DNA of 64,000 nucleotides from Poriferisodalis sp965214215 (GTDB lineage Bacteria; Actinomycetota; Acidimicrobiia; Acidimicrobiales; Poriferisodalaceae), in contig NZ_CBDCBD010000003.1 in the NCBI RefSeq assembly GCF_965214215.1, positions 2,852,001-2,916,000 on the forward strand, read 5' to 3'. Under the pieces are notes generated by a model that saw only the letters and a list, made by a program, of their open reading frames with translations, did not search any database and was not told where the DNA came from. How positions within the stretch are numbered: the stretch's first letter is position 1; the number at the start of each line of letters is the position of its first letter. Made by a program: the position numbers and the translations under genes. This document shows, one piece after another, positions 23,446 through 32,347 of the stretch.

Positions 23446-24321
23446 ATGGCTGAGCTTGCCCGTTTCACGCTGGACAGCGACGAAGACGAAGTCGCCGAGG
23501 TGGTACGCATCGACGGCGGGGCCATCATCGAAGACGCCATCGATCTGGACATGGTGGAGCGGCTCGAAACCGAGTTGCGACCCTGGATCGACCGCACGCC
23601 GGGCGGGCTCGACAACTTCTCGGGCCACAACACCACCCGCACCGGTGCGCTGGTAGCTCGTTCGGCCGCTTGCCGTGAGCTGGTCATGCACGACAAAGTC
23701 ATCAGCTTGGCCAACCGGTTCCTGAGCCCGTATACGAACAAGATCCAGCTGCACCTGACCCAGGTCATCAACATCAAGCCGGGCCAGGGCACCCAGCCGC
23801 TGCACCGCGACCGCCTGGCATGGGGCGGCTACATCCCCGGTGAAATCGAGCCTCAGTTCAACACCATGTGGGCCGTCACCGACTTCACACCCACCAACGG
23901 CGGCACTCGGATCGTGCCGGGAAGTCCCGGGTGGGACGAGGAGCGTCGAGCCGCCGACGACGAGAAGACCCAGGCTGCGATGGGTGCCGGCTCCGTGCTG
24001 TTGTACTCGGGCTCGGTGATCCACGGGGGTGGCGAGAACCGCAGCGATGCCGACCGCACCGGCATCAACATCACCTACACGCTCGGCTGGCTGCGCACCG
24101 AGGAGAACCAGTTCCTGTCCTGCCCGCCCGAAGTCGCCAAGGAGCTCGACCCAGAGCTGGCCGACTTGATGGGGTACTCAATGGGCAACTATGCGCTGGG
24201 CTACTACTCCGACCCACACGGCATGCCCGGGCCGGTCGACCTGCTCACACCGGAAATGGTGCTGGGCCGCAAGCCGGGCTCGAAGCATTCCAACTCCGCG
24301 CTGCTGAACCCTGTGGAGTGA
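23446..24321 (+). CDS. Phytanoyl-CoA dioxygenase-family 2-oxoglutarate/Fe(II) oxygenase
   Basis: 291 residues. The iron facial triad is His120 and Asp122 (PLHRDRLAWG) with distal His193 (SGSVIHGGGENRS); Arg204 (DADRTGINITY) is placed to hold 2-oxoglutarate. The family hydroxylates unactivated carbons of acyl chains, amino acids (ectoine, for example) and alkaloids. First gene of an overlapping trio: its TGA lies inside the GTGA start of the next gene. With a phospho-lyase-type PLP enzyme and a kinase downstream, its substrate may be an amine or amino acid that is hydroxylated before phosphorylation (inference). Confidence 0.85.
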   Translation: MAELARFTLDSDEDEVAEVVRIDGGAIIEDAIDLDMVERLETELRPWIDRTPGGLDNFSGHNTTRTGALVARSAACRELVMHDKVISLANRFLSPYTNKIQLHLTQVINIKPGQGTQPLHRDRLAWGGYIPGEIEPQFNTMWAVTDFTPTNGGTRIVPGSPGWDEERRAADDEKTQAAMGAGSVLLYSGSVIHGGGENRSDADRTGINITYTLGWLRTEENQFLSCPPEVAKELDPELADLMGYSMGNYALGYYSDPHGMPGPVDLLTPEMVLGRKPGSKHSNSALLNPVE

Positions 24322-25598
24322 GCCAGTCGCTTCAAGCACGACGTGAGAGGGCGCTGGGCACCGGCGCACAGCTCTTCTACACCGAGCCGCTGCACATCGT
24401 GCGAGGCGAGGGCGTCGAGCTCTTCGACGCGGACGGCCGCCGCTACATCGACATGTACAACAACGTGCCCTGCGTGGGCCACGGCAATACCCGCGTGGCA
24501 GAGGCGATGGCTGCCCAGCAGGCCACGCTGAATGTGCACAGCCGGTACCTGCACGAGGGCATCGTCAGCTTCGCCGAGCGATTGGTGGCGTTGCATCACG
24601 ACGGGATCGAGAGCGCTGTCATCACCTGCACCGGCACCGAAGCCGTCGAGGTGGCGATGGCTATGGCTCGCATCGCAACCGGACGCCGCGGTGTCATCGC
24701 CACCAATGCCACCTACCACGGCAATACCGAAGCGGTGATCGCGTTGCGTCGGGCGGCGATGAGGCCCGACGACCACCCCGACGTGACGACCTTCCCGTAT
24801 CCCCAGCAATTGCGTCCGATCCGGGCAGGGCTGGATGAGCAGGCACTCGCCGACGCCTACCTCGACGAGCTGGCGACAGCCATCGAACGGCTGGAGTCGT
24901 CTGGTGCCGGCGTCGCCGCCGTCATCTTGTGCTCGATCCAGGCCAATGAAGGCCTGCCGGACATACCGGGCGACTTCATGGCGAAGGCTGCGGATCTCGT
25001 GCGAGCCGCCGGCGGATTGGTGATCGCCGACGAGGTGCAGGCCGGCTACTGCAGGACCGGTCGCTGGTGGGGCTACGAATTGACCGGCTTCGAGCCCGAC
25101 ATTGCCGTGATGGGCAAGCCCATGGGGAACGGCCTGCCGCTCGCGGCCACAGTCGCCGACCGGCATCTGGTCGAGCGCTTCCGCGGCGAGACCCGCTACT
25201 TCAACACCTACGGCGCGAGCCCGCTGCAAGCTGCGGTCGGGCACGCCGTCATCGACGAGATCGAGGAGCGTGGGTTAGCCGCGAGCGTCGCAGAGCTCGG
25301 ATTCGGGTTGCGAGCGGCACTGAACGAACGCGCCGAACGATGCCCATGGATCGGCGACGTCCGGGGCCACGGCCTGTACATCGGAGTGGAGATGGTGGAG
25401 CCGGAGGGCGAGCTGGTGCCTGACCGATCACGGGCGCTGGAGTTCTCCGACCGGTTGAAAGACCAAGGCGTGCTTGCTTCGAACGCCGGTGAATACGCCA
25501 ACGTGCTGAAGCTGCGTCCGCCGCTCGTCCTGCAACAGTCACACGCCGCCGAATTCCTGGCTGCGTTCGACGCAGTGCTGACCGAAATCGATGGCTGA
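24318..25598 (+). CDS. Class-III PLP enzyme, amino-alcohol-phosphate phospho-lyase type
   Basis: 426 residues from GTG 24318 (GTGA overlap with the dioxygenase). PLP lysine is Lys267 in AVMGKPMGNGLPLA; DEVQAGYCRTG and YHGNTEAVI are class-III aminotransferase motifs. The stretches LNVHSRYLHEGIVSFAERL and RYFNTYGASPLQAAVGHAVI closely resemble the ethanolamine-phosphate and phosphohydroxylysine phospho-lyase branch (human ETNPPL/PHYKPL), which eliminates phosphate and ammonia instead of transaminating. An APH-fold kinase overlaps its 3' end by 8 nt, as expected if that kinase makes the phosphorylated substrate. The subfamily call rests on recalled sequences. Confidence 0.82.
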   Translation: MSQSLQARRERALGTGAQLFYTEPLHIVRGEGVELFDADGRRYIDMYNNVPCVGHGNTRVAEAMAAQQATLNVHSRYLHEGIVSFAERLVALHHDGIESAVITCTGTEAVEVAMAMARIATGRRGVIATNATYHGNTEAVIALRRAAMRPDDHPDVTTFPYPQQLRPIRAGLDEQALADAYLDELATAIERLESSGAGVAAVILCSIQANEGLPDIPGDFMAKAADLVRAAGGLVIADEVQAGYCRTGRWWGYELTGFEPDIAVMGKPMGNGLPLAATVADRHLVERFRGETRYFNTYGASPLQAAVGHAVIDEIEERGLAASVAELGFGLRAALNERAERCPWIGDVRGHGLYIGVEMVEPEGELVPDRSRALEFSDRLKDQGVLASNAGEYANVLKLRPPLVLQQSHAAEFLAAFDAVLTEIDG

Positions 25599-26691
25599 CG
25601 GGTTAGCTGCCCGTTACGAACCAGCCGCCCGCGAGGCACTGCGCGCGTTCGGCATCGGGTCTGCCCGCCTGCAACTGGTGGGCATCAGCGAGAACGTCAC
25701 GTATCGCGCCGACGACGACCGCTCCGCAGAGGCCTACGTGCTGCGATTACACCGGCCCGGCTACCACACTCTCGACGAGCTCAACTCCGAACGCGTGTGG
25801 CTGGAGGCACTTCGCAGCAGCGGTATCTCGGTGCCGACGCCTGTTAACGCACCCGACGGTCGCTACTTCGTCCCTGTCGAGGTTGATGGACGCGAGGTCC
25901 GTCAGGTCGGGCTCAACGTCTGGGCGCCAGGAGAGATCGTCGGCGAGCTGCTCACCGCCCACGACCGCAACGCCGATGCGGCGAGACCGATCGAGATCGC
26001 CGAGCCGTTCGGCCAGCTCGGCGGCCTGATGGCAGCGATGCACAACCAGGCGGCCAGTTGGACGCCGCCGCCATCGTTTCGGCGACATCGCCTGGACTTG
26101 GACGGATTGCTCGGCGATGCTCCCTTCTGGGGTCCGTTCTGGGAGAACCCGGTGCTCGAAGAGCGCGAGCGAGAGCTGTTGATCGCCGCTCGCGATCACT
26201 GCCGGGAACGGCTCCGCCGCTATGGCGAGCCGGGCCGGACCTTCAGCATGATTCATGCCGACCTGCATCTGGCCAACCTGCTCACCTGCGACGGGCAACT
26301 GAGCGTGATCGACTTCGACGACGCCGGTTTCGGGTGGCACCAGTACGACATCGCTGTGGCGATGTTCCATTCCCGGGATACATCGGATTTCCGTGCTGCG
26401 CGGCAAGCGTTCCTGCACAGCTACCGAGCAGTCCGCCCGATCAGCGATGACGACCTGGCCCTCGTGCCGATGTTCGAACTCATCCGCGGCATGGCGATCC
26501 TCGGTTGGAGAGCCGCTCGGCCTGAGGTTCCGTGGCCCGACGGCCAACTCGAGATGTTCCGCAAGGGTGTCATTGCTGGTTGCGAGCGCCTGCTCAAGAA
26601 CCCGCCGACTCCGACCTCCTCGGAGGACACACCGCAGTCATCGACAGCGACCGTCGTTTCTGAGATTCCCGCCGGCCACGGACCGATCTGA
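25591..26691 (+). CDS. APH-fold small-molecule kinase (choline/hydroxylysine-kinase-like)
   Basis: 366 residues, starting 8 nt inside the phospho-lyase-type gene. The catalytic loop FSMIHADLHLANLLTCDG has an intact H-A-D-x4-N, and the metal site is SVIDFDDAGFGWH. The N-lobe includes ISENVTYRADDDRS (nucleotide loop) and YVLRLHRPGY (ATP-binding Lys replaced by Arg). The fold phosphorylates hydroxyls of choline, homoserine, hydroxylysine or antibiotics. Next to the phospho-lyase-like gene, an amino-alcohol substrate is the best guess. The last ~25 residues are Ser/Thr/Pro-rich tail. Confidence 0.82.
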   Translation: MADGLAARYEPAAREALRAFGIGSARLQLVGISENVTYRADDDRSAEAYVLRLHRPGYHTLDELNSERVWLEALRSSGISVPTPVNAPDGRYFVPVEVDGREVRQVGLNVWAPGEIVGELLTAHDRNADAARPIEIAEPFGQLGGLMAAMHNQAASWTPPPSFRRHRLDLDGLLGDAPFWGPFWENPVLEERERELLIAARDHCRERLRRYGEPGRTFSMIHADLHLANLLTCDGQLSVIDFDDAGFGWHQYDIAVAMFHSRDTSDFRAARQAFLHSYRAVRPISDDDLALVPMFELIRGMAILGWRAARPEVPWPDGQLEMFRKGVIAGCERLLKNPPTPTSSEDTPQSSTATVVSEIPAGHGPI

Positions 26692-26744
26692 CAGAGCGGG
26701 GTAGCGTCGGCAGTCGCTGCGTCGCGGTGAGCAGGAGGGATGCC

Positions 26745-27815
26745 GTGTGGGAGATCACCGAGCCTGATCTCGCACCGATTGCGCTGGGAGCAGCTGTGCT
26801 GGGCACTGGCGGCGGCGGGAATCCCTACCTCGGCCGACTGCGAGTGCTGCAGGTGATGCGCAACGGTGGTCGGGTTCGGGTCATCGAGCCCGACGAGATT
26901 GCCGACGACGATTTGCTGGTTGCGGTCGGCGGTATGGGCTCGCCGATGGTGAGCAACGAGAAGTTGGCTGGCGGCGACGAGGAGACGGTGGCCGCCAGGG
27001 CGCTCGAGAGCCACCTAGGCCGCAAGTTCGATGCCATCGCACCGTTCGAGATGGGCGGCAGCAATTCGATGGTGCCGATGGTGGTGGCCGCAGCGATGGA
27101 CATCCCCATCGTGAACGGCGACGGCATGGGGCGAGCATTCCCAGAGCTGCAGATGATCACCTACCTGATCTACGGCGGCAGCCCGTACCCCGCCGCCATC
27201 GCCGACGAGCGTGGCAGCCAGGTCGTCATCGCCGAAGTGCCCGACGCCAAGTGGCTCGAGCGCATAGCCCGCGCAGCGACCGTCGAGATGGGAGCTCACA
27301 CCGGACTGGCGTCCGCCGTGATGGACGGCGCGTACTGCCGCCGCTCGATCATCCCGAACACATTGCGCCTGGCCAGCGACATCGGCCATGCGGTGCATCA
27401 TGCCCGTGAGGTCAAGGACGACCCCAGCGAGGCGATCCTGGGCGTCGCCGGGGGCAAGCGATACCTGCGCGGCAAGGTGACCGACGTGCACCGGCGCAAC
27501 GCGGCAGGGTTTGCACGCGGTCAGATGACCGTGGCGGGTATTGGCAACGACGCCGGGCGCACCATCCGCATCGACTTTCAGAATGAGAACCTCGCCATCT
27601 ACGAGGACGACGAGCCCAAGGTGATGGTGCCCGACCTCATCACGCTGGTCACCACCGATACCGGAGAGCCGATCACGACCGAGCTCCTCCGGTTCGGTGT
27701 TCGTGCCGACGTGCTGGTGCTGCCAGCGCCGGATCTGCTGCGCACGCCCGAGGCGCTGGACGTCGTTGGGCCGCACTCCTTCGGCATCGATGCCGACTAC
27801 GTCCCCGCAGTCTGA
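26745..27815 (+). CDS. DUF917-family protein
   Basis: 356 residues; matches the DUF917 family in full (GAAVLGTGGGGNPYLGR at the N-terminus; GGSNSMVPMVVAAAMDIPIV, GDGMGRAFPELQM, LYPASG-equivalent region). DUF917 proteins are commonly paired with or fused to hydantoinase A/oxoprolinase subunits, and one branch has been described as thiohydantoin desulfurase. The start is set by AGGAGGG at 26733-26739, 5 nt before the GTG at 26745; the GTG at 26727 lies before this site. A hydantoinase A gene converges on it from the other strand. Confidence 0.85.
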   Translation: MWEITEPDLAPIALGAAVLGTGGGGNPYLGRLRVLQVMRNGGRVRVIEPDEIADDDLLVAVGGMGSPMVSNEKLAGGDEETVAARALESHLGRKFDAIAPFEMGGSNSMVPMVVAAAMDIPIVNGDGMGRAFPELQMITYLIYGGSPYPAAIADERGSQVVIAEVPDAKWLERIARAATVEMGAHTGLASAVMDGAYCRRSIIPNTLRLASDIGHAVHHAREVKDDPSEAILGVAGGKRYLRGKVTDVHRRNAAGFARGQMTVAGIGNDAGRTIRIDFQNENLAIYEDDEPKVMVPDLITLVTTDTGEPITTELLRFGVRADVLVLPAPDLLRTPEALDVVGPHSFGIDADYVPAV

Positions 27816-27940
27816 GCGCAGTCGGCAACGAGCCATATCTCGTCGAAGCCGCTCGACTCCGCCTGTGCTGCGGCGTCTGCAATGGCCTCGGGAGCAATCG
27901 CGCTGCCCAGAATGAGGCCGATCGATCCTTCAGCGCTCAT
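27797..27940 (-). pseudogene. Truncated LLM oxidoreductase N-terminus (47 codons)
   Basis: From ATG 27940, overlapping the hydantoinase stop (ATGA), the frame encodes MSAEGSIGLILGSAIAPEAI and then ADAAAQAESSGFDEIWLVAD before a TAG at 27797-27799. This is the first strand-helix unit of a luciferase-like oxidoreductase; the remaining ~280 residues are absent and the 3' end runs antisense into the DUF917 gene. It appears to be a deletion remnant of a former last operon gene. Confidence 0.6.
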
Positions 27941-29556
27941 GTTCGCGTCCCCTCGTTCGATGGGCCGTTGACCGAAGCCAAGTCCCCCACTGCCTTGACC
28001 CGGATCCGGATTGCGTTCGACGGCAGGTAGGTCAGCGGGATCTCGTCGATGTCGGTGATCTCGACGGTGTCCGGGTCGGCGCCGGCGTCGACGGCACGCT
28101 GGGCGGTGGCCGAGCGGGCTTCGGCCATCGCCTCGTCACGGGTCATCTCCGCCATCGAGTACACCCGATCGGTCTCGGCGCCGACTTGGGCGATCGCGGC
28201 ACCGATCGCGCTGGCGACCGAGAAATGGCTCGGGCGGATGGTCTCCGATGCACCCGCGAGGCCGTCGCGCACCAGCACTCCCCCGCCGCCCACGACCACG
28301 ACCGGTACCGGGTCCGCGGAGGTCTTCATCTGCTCGACGACCTCGGCGAGCATGTCTTGCATGCATTCGACTGCATCACTCACGAGCGCGGGATTCAGCT
28401 CGCCGACTGAAGCCGCCTCGCCGATGTCAGCCATGCCCGCAGCCGCGGCCACATCGGTCGCCGTCAGCTCGTCGCCGCCGAATACGAGTGCCCGCTCGGT
28501 CAGCTCGTAGCCGACGCTGTCGGGGCCCACTGTCACCTCGCTGCGGAGACCGTTGCGAGATCGAACCAAGCTTCCCCCGCCCAGTCCCAGCGACATCACG
28601 TCGGGCATGCGGAAGTTCGTGCGCACTCCTGCAACCGAGACTGCCGTAGACGCTTCCCTGGGGAAGCCGTGCACCAGCACGCCGATGTCGGAGGTAGTGC
28701 CGCCCACATCGACGACGACACCGTCGCGGATACCGCTCAGAAAGGCTGCGCCGCGCATCGAGTTCGTAGGACCGGAGGCGAACGTCGCCACGGGATAGCG
28801 ACGGGCGTAGTCAGCGCTCATCAGCGTGCCGTCGTTCTGGCTGACGTGCAGCGGGCAGTCGAGGCCGAGCTCGACCAGCGCTCTCGCGAGCCCCGCGACG
28901 GTGTGTTCGGCCAGCGGGCGCAGGCACGCGTTCACGATCGCTGCGTTCTCGCGTTCGAGCAACCCGAGGCGCCCGATCTCGCTCGAGAGGCTGATGTCGA
29001 GTTCGGGTGCCTCCTCTGTCAAGACTTCTTGAGCCTCGGCTTCGAAGCTGGCGTCAACCGGTGAGAACACCGATGTCACCGCCACCGAACCCACGCCCGC
29101 CGAGGCGATGTCCCGCGCCGCGGCACGCAGCTCGTCGTGATCGATCGGACTGATGAGTCGACCGTCGAATTCGTGACCGCCGTGGCAGAGATAGACGTGA
29201 TCGCCCAGCACTTCCCGGAGCCGATCGGGCCAGTCGATGAACGGCGGCAGTCCCTTGGTGGCCGGCAGTCCGAGACGCACCACGGCTGTGGGGACCAGCC
29301 GGCGTCCCTCCACCAGCGCATTGGTGAAATGCGTCGTGCCGATCATGACGGCGCTGATCGCATCGGGAGACAGATCGTGCTCGCCGAGCAGCGACTGCAC
29401 CGCCGTCACGATCCCGTCGGTGACATCCGGCGTCGTTGTTGCCTTCGCCCAGCCGACGACATCTTCGGCGGACATGGCGACCGCGTCGGTGTTGGTGCCC
29501 CCGACGTCGACGCCGATACGCAAGGGCGCAGCCGGCGGCAAATCTGCACCGCTCAC
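27937..29556 (-). CDS. Hydantoinase/oxoprolinase subunit A family
   Basis: 539 residues of the ASKHA-fold hydantoinase A / N-methylhydantoinase A / acetone carboxylase beta family. The first phosphate loop is GVDVGGTNTDAVAM (from residue 15) and the second VVDVGGTTSDIGVLVHG (near 280). These enzymes use ATP to open hydantoin-like rings or 5-oxoproline. It overlaps the molybdenum-subunit gene by 4 nt. No separate HyuB-type subunit is present; a DUF917 gene, a frequent partner, lies immediately downstream but converges on it. Confidence 0.87.
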   Translation of the reverse strand: MSGADLPPAAPLRIGVDVGGTNTDAVAMSAEDVVGWAKATTTPDVTDGIVTAVQSLLGEHDLSPDAISAVMIGTTHFTNALVEGRRLVPTAVVRLGLPATKGLPPFIDWPDRLREVLGDHVYLCHGGHEFDGRLISPIDHDELRAAARDIASAGVGSVAVTSVFSPVDASFEAEAQEVLTEEAPELDISLSSEIGRLGLLERENAAIVNACLRPLAEHTVAGLARALVELGLDCPLHVSQNDGTLMSADYARRYPVATFASGPTNSMRGAAFLSGIRDGVVVDVGGTTSDIGVLVHGFPREASTAVSVAGVRTNFRMPDVMSLGLGGGSLVRSRNGLRSEVTVGPDSVGYELTERALVFGGDELTATDVAAAAGMADIGEAASVGELNPALVSDAVECMQDMLAEVVEQMKTSADPVPVVVVGGGGVLVRDGLAGASETIRPSHFSVASAIGAAIAQVGAETDRVYSMAEMTRDEAMAEARSATAQRAVDAGADPDTVEITDIDEIPLTYLPSNAIRIRVKAVGDLASVNGPSNEGTRT

Positions 29557-31859
29557 TGAGCCCGCTCCAGAGCGTCGAGCACGTCTGCGGGGGTAATCGG
29601 CAGCGTGTCGATCGGTGCGCCGACGGCGTCGGAGACCGCATTGGCAATCGCAGCCGCTACCGGGACGACGGGTGGCTCGGCGGCACCTTTCGCTCCATAG
29701 GGGCCGGCAGCGTCTGCGTGCTCCATGACAATCATCTCCACCTTCGGCACGTCGGCGGCCAGCGGCAGGCCGTGTTCCTTGAAAGTCCGCTGTACATAGC
29801 GGCCGTGGTCGATATCGACGCGCTCGCTCAGCGCAAAGCCCAAGCCCTGCGCGACGCCGCCCTGGATCTGACCGGCAAGGGCGGCAGGATGAATCGCCCG
29901 CCCGACCTCCTGGCAGACCACGTAGCGATCCACGGTGACCTGACCGGTGACCGGGTCGACGCTCACCTCAGCCTGGTGAAGGTGATACGTGGGCGTCGGC
30001 CAACCCTTGATCAGCATGCCGGTTGCACACATGGGATCGTGCTGCGGTGTCGGGGTGACGTAGGAGGCACCGGCGGCGATGGGCCCTTCGGACCATGTGG
30101 CTGCCTGTGCGACCTGACCGAGAGTCACGCTGGCAGCGGGCACACCCGCGACCGTCACGACGCTCTCGGCGATCTCGAGGTCCTCGGGGGCCGCTTCGAG
30201 CATGTGCGATGCCTGGTCGATCACCTGGCGTCGCACCTCCGCTGAGGCGTCGGCAATGGCCCGGCCCACCACATGGGTGATGCGGCTGCCCTGTGACCCG
30301 GCGTCGTAGCCGGTCGCGTCGGTGTCGGGCATCGTGATTATCACATCATCCGCAGCGAGTCCGAGTGCCTCGGCGGCGATTTGCCGCAGGCCGGTCGCAA
30401 CGGCGCCGGAGCCATTTTCGGTCGCCGAGGTGATCACCGTCGCGGTGCCGTCCTCGTTCAGCTTCACCGTGGCATGACCCGGCATCGGGTTGGTCAGCCA
30501 GACCGCCGCAGCCTGACCGACACCGCGCAGCACGCCATTGCCCAAACTCTTCGATGCTGCTGTGCGCTCCGCAATTGCGTGCCAGGGTGCGAGCTCGTCG
30601 ACTCGTTCAAAGGCCTCATGCAGGATCGAGACCTCTTCGAGCGGCTGCCCGTTGCGCATCAGCTCGCCGTCTTGAGCCAACGATGCCAGCCGATACTCCC
30701 GGCGATCGCGGCCGAGCGCGTCCGCAATGGCATCCATGTGGCGCTCGTTGGCGAACACCAGCCAGGGTCCGTTCACTCCCCGGTAGGCACCTGTGGGCGC
30801 CGTGTTGGTGTACACGTTGCGGGTCCGGATCCGAGCCGTGCCTACCCGGTAGATCGAGCCGAACACGAACATCGGGATCGACGACAGCGCGGGACCGTTG
30901 TTGGCGTAGGCACCGCTGTCGGACACGATCTCGACCTCGGTTGCCAGGATCGTGCCGTCGCGCCCCACAGCAGAACGAACCGACACCAGCGCGTTGGCCC
31001 GGCATGGCGCCACCAGGCGCTCTTCGAGAGCGCTGTGCTGCATGCGAACGGGGCGGCGGTATCGCTGGGCCAGCAGTGCAGCGAACGCTTCGACGCTCAC
31101 ATCGAGCTTTGCGCCGAAACCACCGCCGATGTGGTGACCGACCACCCGCAACGACGATGGCCTGACCGCCAGCATTTGAGCGATCCGGTCTCGCAGGCGA
31201 AACGGGTACTGGTGAGAAACCTCGATGGTGTAACGGCCCGACTCGAACACTGCCAGCGCCATCTTGGGCTCAAGGTGCGCTTGATACTGCCGAGGCGTCC
31301 GGTAGGTGCCCTCCACCACCAGATCTGCCGCAGCGAATGCCGCATCAAGATCGCCGGGATCATGGACCACCTCTGCCACCACGTTGCCATCGCGCCCGAT
31401 ATCGGCGCCGCCGGCCACCGCGAAGCGATTCCAGTCGGGATGGACCAGACGAGCGCCTGGTGCGAGGGCCTGCTCCGGGGTGGAAATCGGCTCGACCGGC
31501 TCGATGTCGGCGACGACGGCGCGTGCTCCGGCCTCGGCCGCAGCCCGGCTCTCAGCGACCACGATTGCCAACGGCTCTCCCTCAAAGGCGACGTAGTCGG
31601 CAGCCAAGAACGGAGCATCAGACACGATCACGCCGGTGCGCCAGTCCGGTACGTCGGCCGCCGTCAACACCTCCAGCACGTCGTCGATCTTGTTCGCCGG
31701 TTCAGCGTCAATGCCGCGGATCCGTCCAGCAGCTACCGGCGACCGGACAAGTGCCGCCCACAGCATCCCCGGGCGCACAAGGTCGGCGCCGAACACCGCG
31801 TCACCGCGCAGCTTCGCGTCGGCGTCGCTGCGCGCAGGACTGGCGCCGAGCCCGCTCAC
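29553..31859 (-). CDS. Xanthine dehydrogenase-family molybdenum-binding subunit
   Basis: 768 residues, the length usual for separate large subunits (CoxL/XdhA type). Molybdopterin-site motifs are visible: HHIGGGFGAKLDV, TGAYRGVNGPWLVF, TENGSGAVATGLRQIA and, near the C-terminus, GAKGAAEPPVV with the catalytic Glu at about 728. The loop typical of CO dehydrogenase (AYXCSFR) is not seen, so a hydroxylase of N-heterocycles or aldehydes is more likely. Overlaps by 4 nt on both sides, between the [2Fe-2S] subunit and hydantoinase A genes, so all are probably co-translated. Confidence 0.9.
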   Translation of the reverse strand: MSGLGASPARSDADAKLRGDAVFGADLVRPGMLWAALVRSPVAAGRIRGIDAEPANKIDDVLEVLTAADVPDWRTGVIVSDAPFLAADYVAFEGEPLAIVVAESRAAAEAGARAVVADIEPVEPISTPEQALAPGARLVHPDWNRFAVAGGADIGRDGNVVAEVVHDPGDLDAAFAAADLVVEGTYRTPRQYQAHLEPKMALAVFESGRYTIEVSHQYPFRLRDRIAQMLAVRPSSLRVVGHHIGGGFGAKLDVSVEAFAALLAQRYRRPVRMQHSALEERLVAPCRANALVSVRSAVGRDGTILATEVEIVSDSGAYANNGPALSSIPMFVFGSIYRVGTARIRTRNVYTNTAPTGAYRGVNGPWLVFANERHMDAIADALGRDRREYRLASLAQDGELMRNGQPLEEVSILHEAFERVDELAPWHAIAERTAASKSLGNGVLRGVGQAAAVWLTNPMPGHATVKLNEDGTATVITSATENGSGAVATGLRQIAAEALGLAADDVIITMPDTDATGYDAGSQGSRITHVVGRAIADASAEVRRQVIDQASHMLEAAPEDLEIAESVVTVAGVPAASVTLGQVAQAATWSEGPIAAGASYVTPTPQHDPMCATGMLIKGWPTPTYHLHQAEVSVDPVTGQVTVDRYVVCQEVGRAIHPAALAGQIQGGVAQGLGFALSERVDIDHGRYVQRTFKEHGLPLAADVPKVEMIVMEHADAAGPYGAKGAAEPPVVPVAAAIANAVSDAVGAPIDTLPITPADVLDALERAQ

Positions 31860-32347
31860 GGCGACACCGCCCGGGCAGCGTCGAGCGCGGCGTCGACGAT
31901 CTGCTGGTAGCCCGTGCAGCGACAGATGTTTCCCGCGAGTGACCGACGGATGTCAGCCTCGGAGGGCTCCGGCACGTCGTCAAGCAAGGCGGTGAGCACC
32001 ATCAGCACACCGGGCGTGCAATAGCCGCACTGAACTGCGGCATGGCTCACGAAGGCCTGCTGCAGCTGCGTGAGCTCACCCGAACCGGCAAGCCCTTCGA
32101 CCGTGCGAATGGTACGGCCATCCATGGAGCCCGAGGCCGCGATGCACGACGCCACCGGACTGCCATCCGCCAAGACGGTGCAGGCACCGCACTCGCCCTC
32201 GCAGCAGGCTTCCTTCGGCCCCACGAGAGCGAGGCGCTCCCGCAGGGTGCCCAGCAGGGTCTCCCCCGCGTCGACGTCGATCACATGGGGCCGTTCGTTC
32301 ACGACCAGCCGGATCGAGACGGACTGCTCGCCCGCAGCGCGAGCCAT
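31856..32347 (-). CDS. [2Fe-2S] subunit of the molybdenum hydroxylase
   Basis: 163 residues with the standard two-cluster layout: CCEGECGACTVLADG for the plant-type ferredoxin cluster, then CGYCTPGVLM and CRCTGYQQIVDAA for the second cluster. It carries electrons from the molybdenum site to FAD. The start ATG at 32347 overlaps the FAD-subunit stop (TGATG), and the end overlaps the Mo subunit. Confidence 0.93.
   Translation of the reverse strand: MARAAGEQSVSIRLVVNERPHVIDVDAGETLLGTLRERLALVGPKEACCEGECGACTVLADGSPVASCIAASGSMDGRTIRTVEGLAGSGELTQLQQAFVSHAAVQCGYCTPGVLMVLTALLDDVPEPSEADIRRSLAGNICRCTGYQQIVDAALDAARAVSP

Noticed and set aside
30381..31910. A 509-codon + strand frame
   Set aside because: Antisense to the Mo subunit gene, with Arg/His-rich composition.
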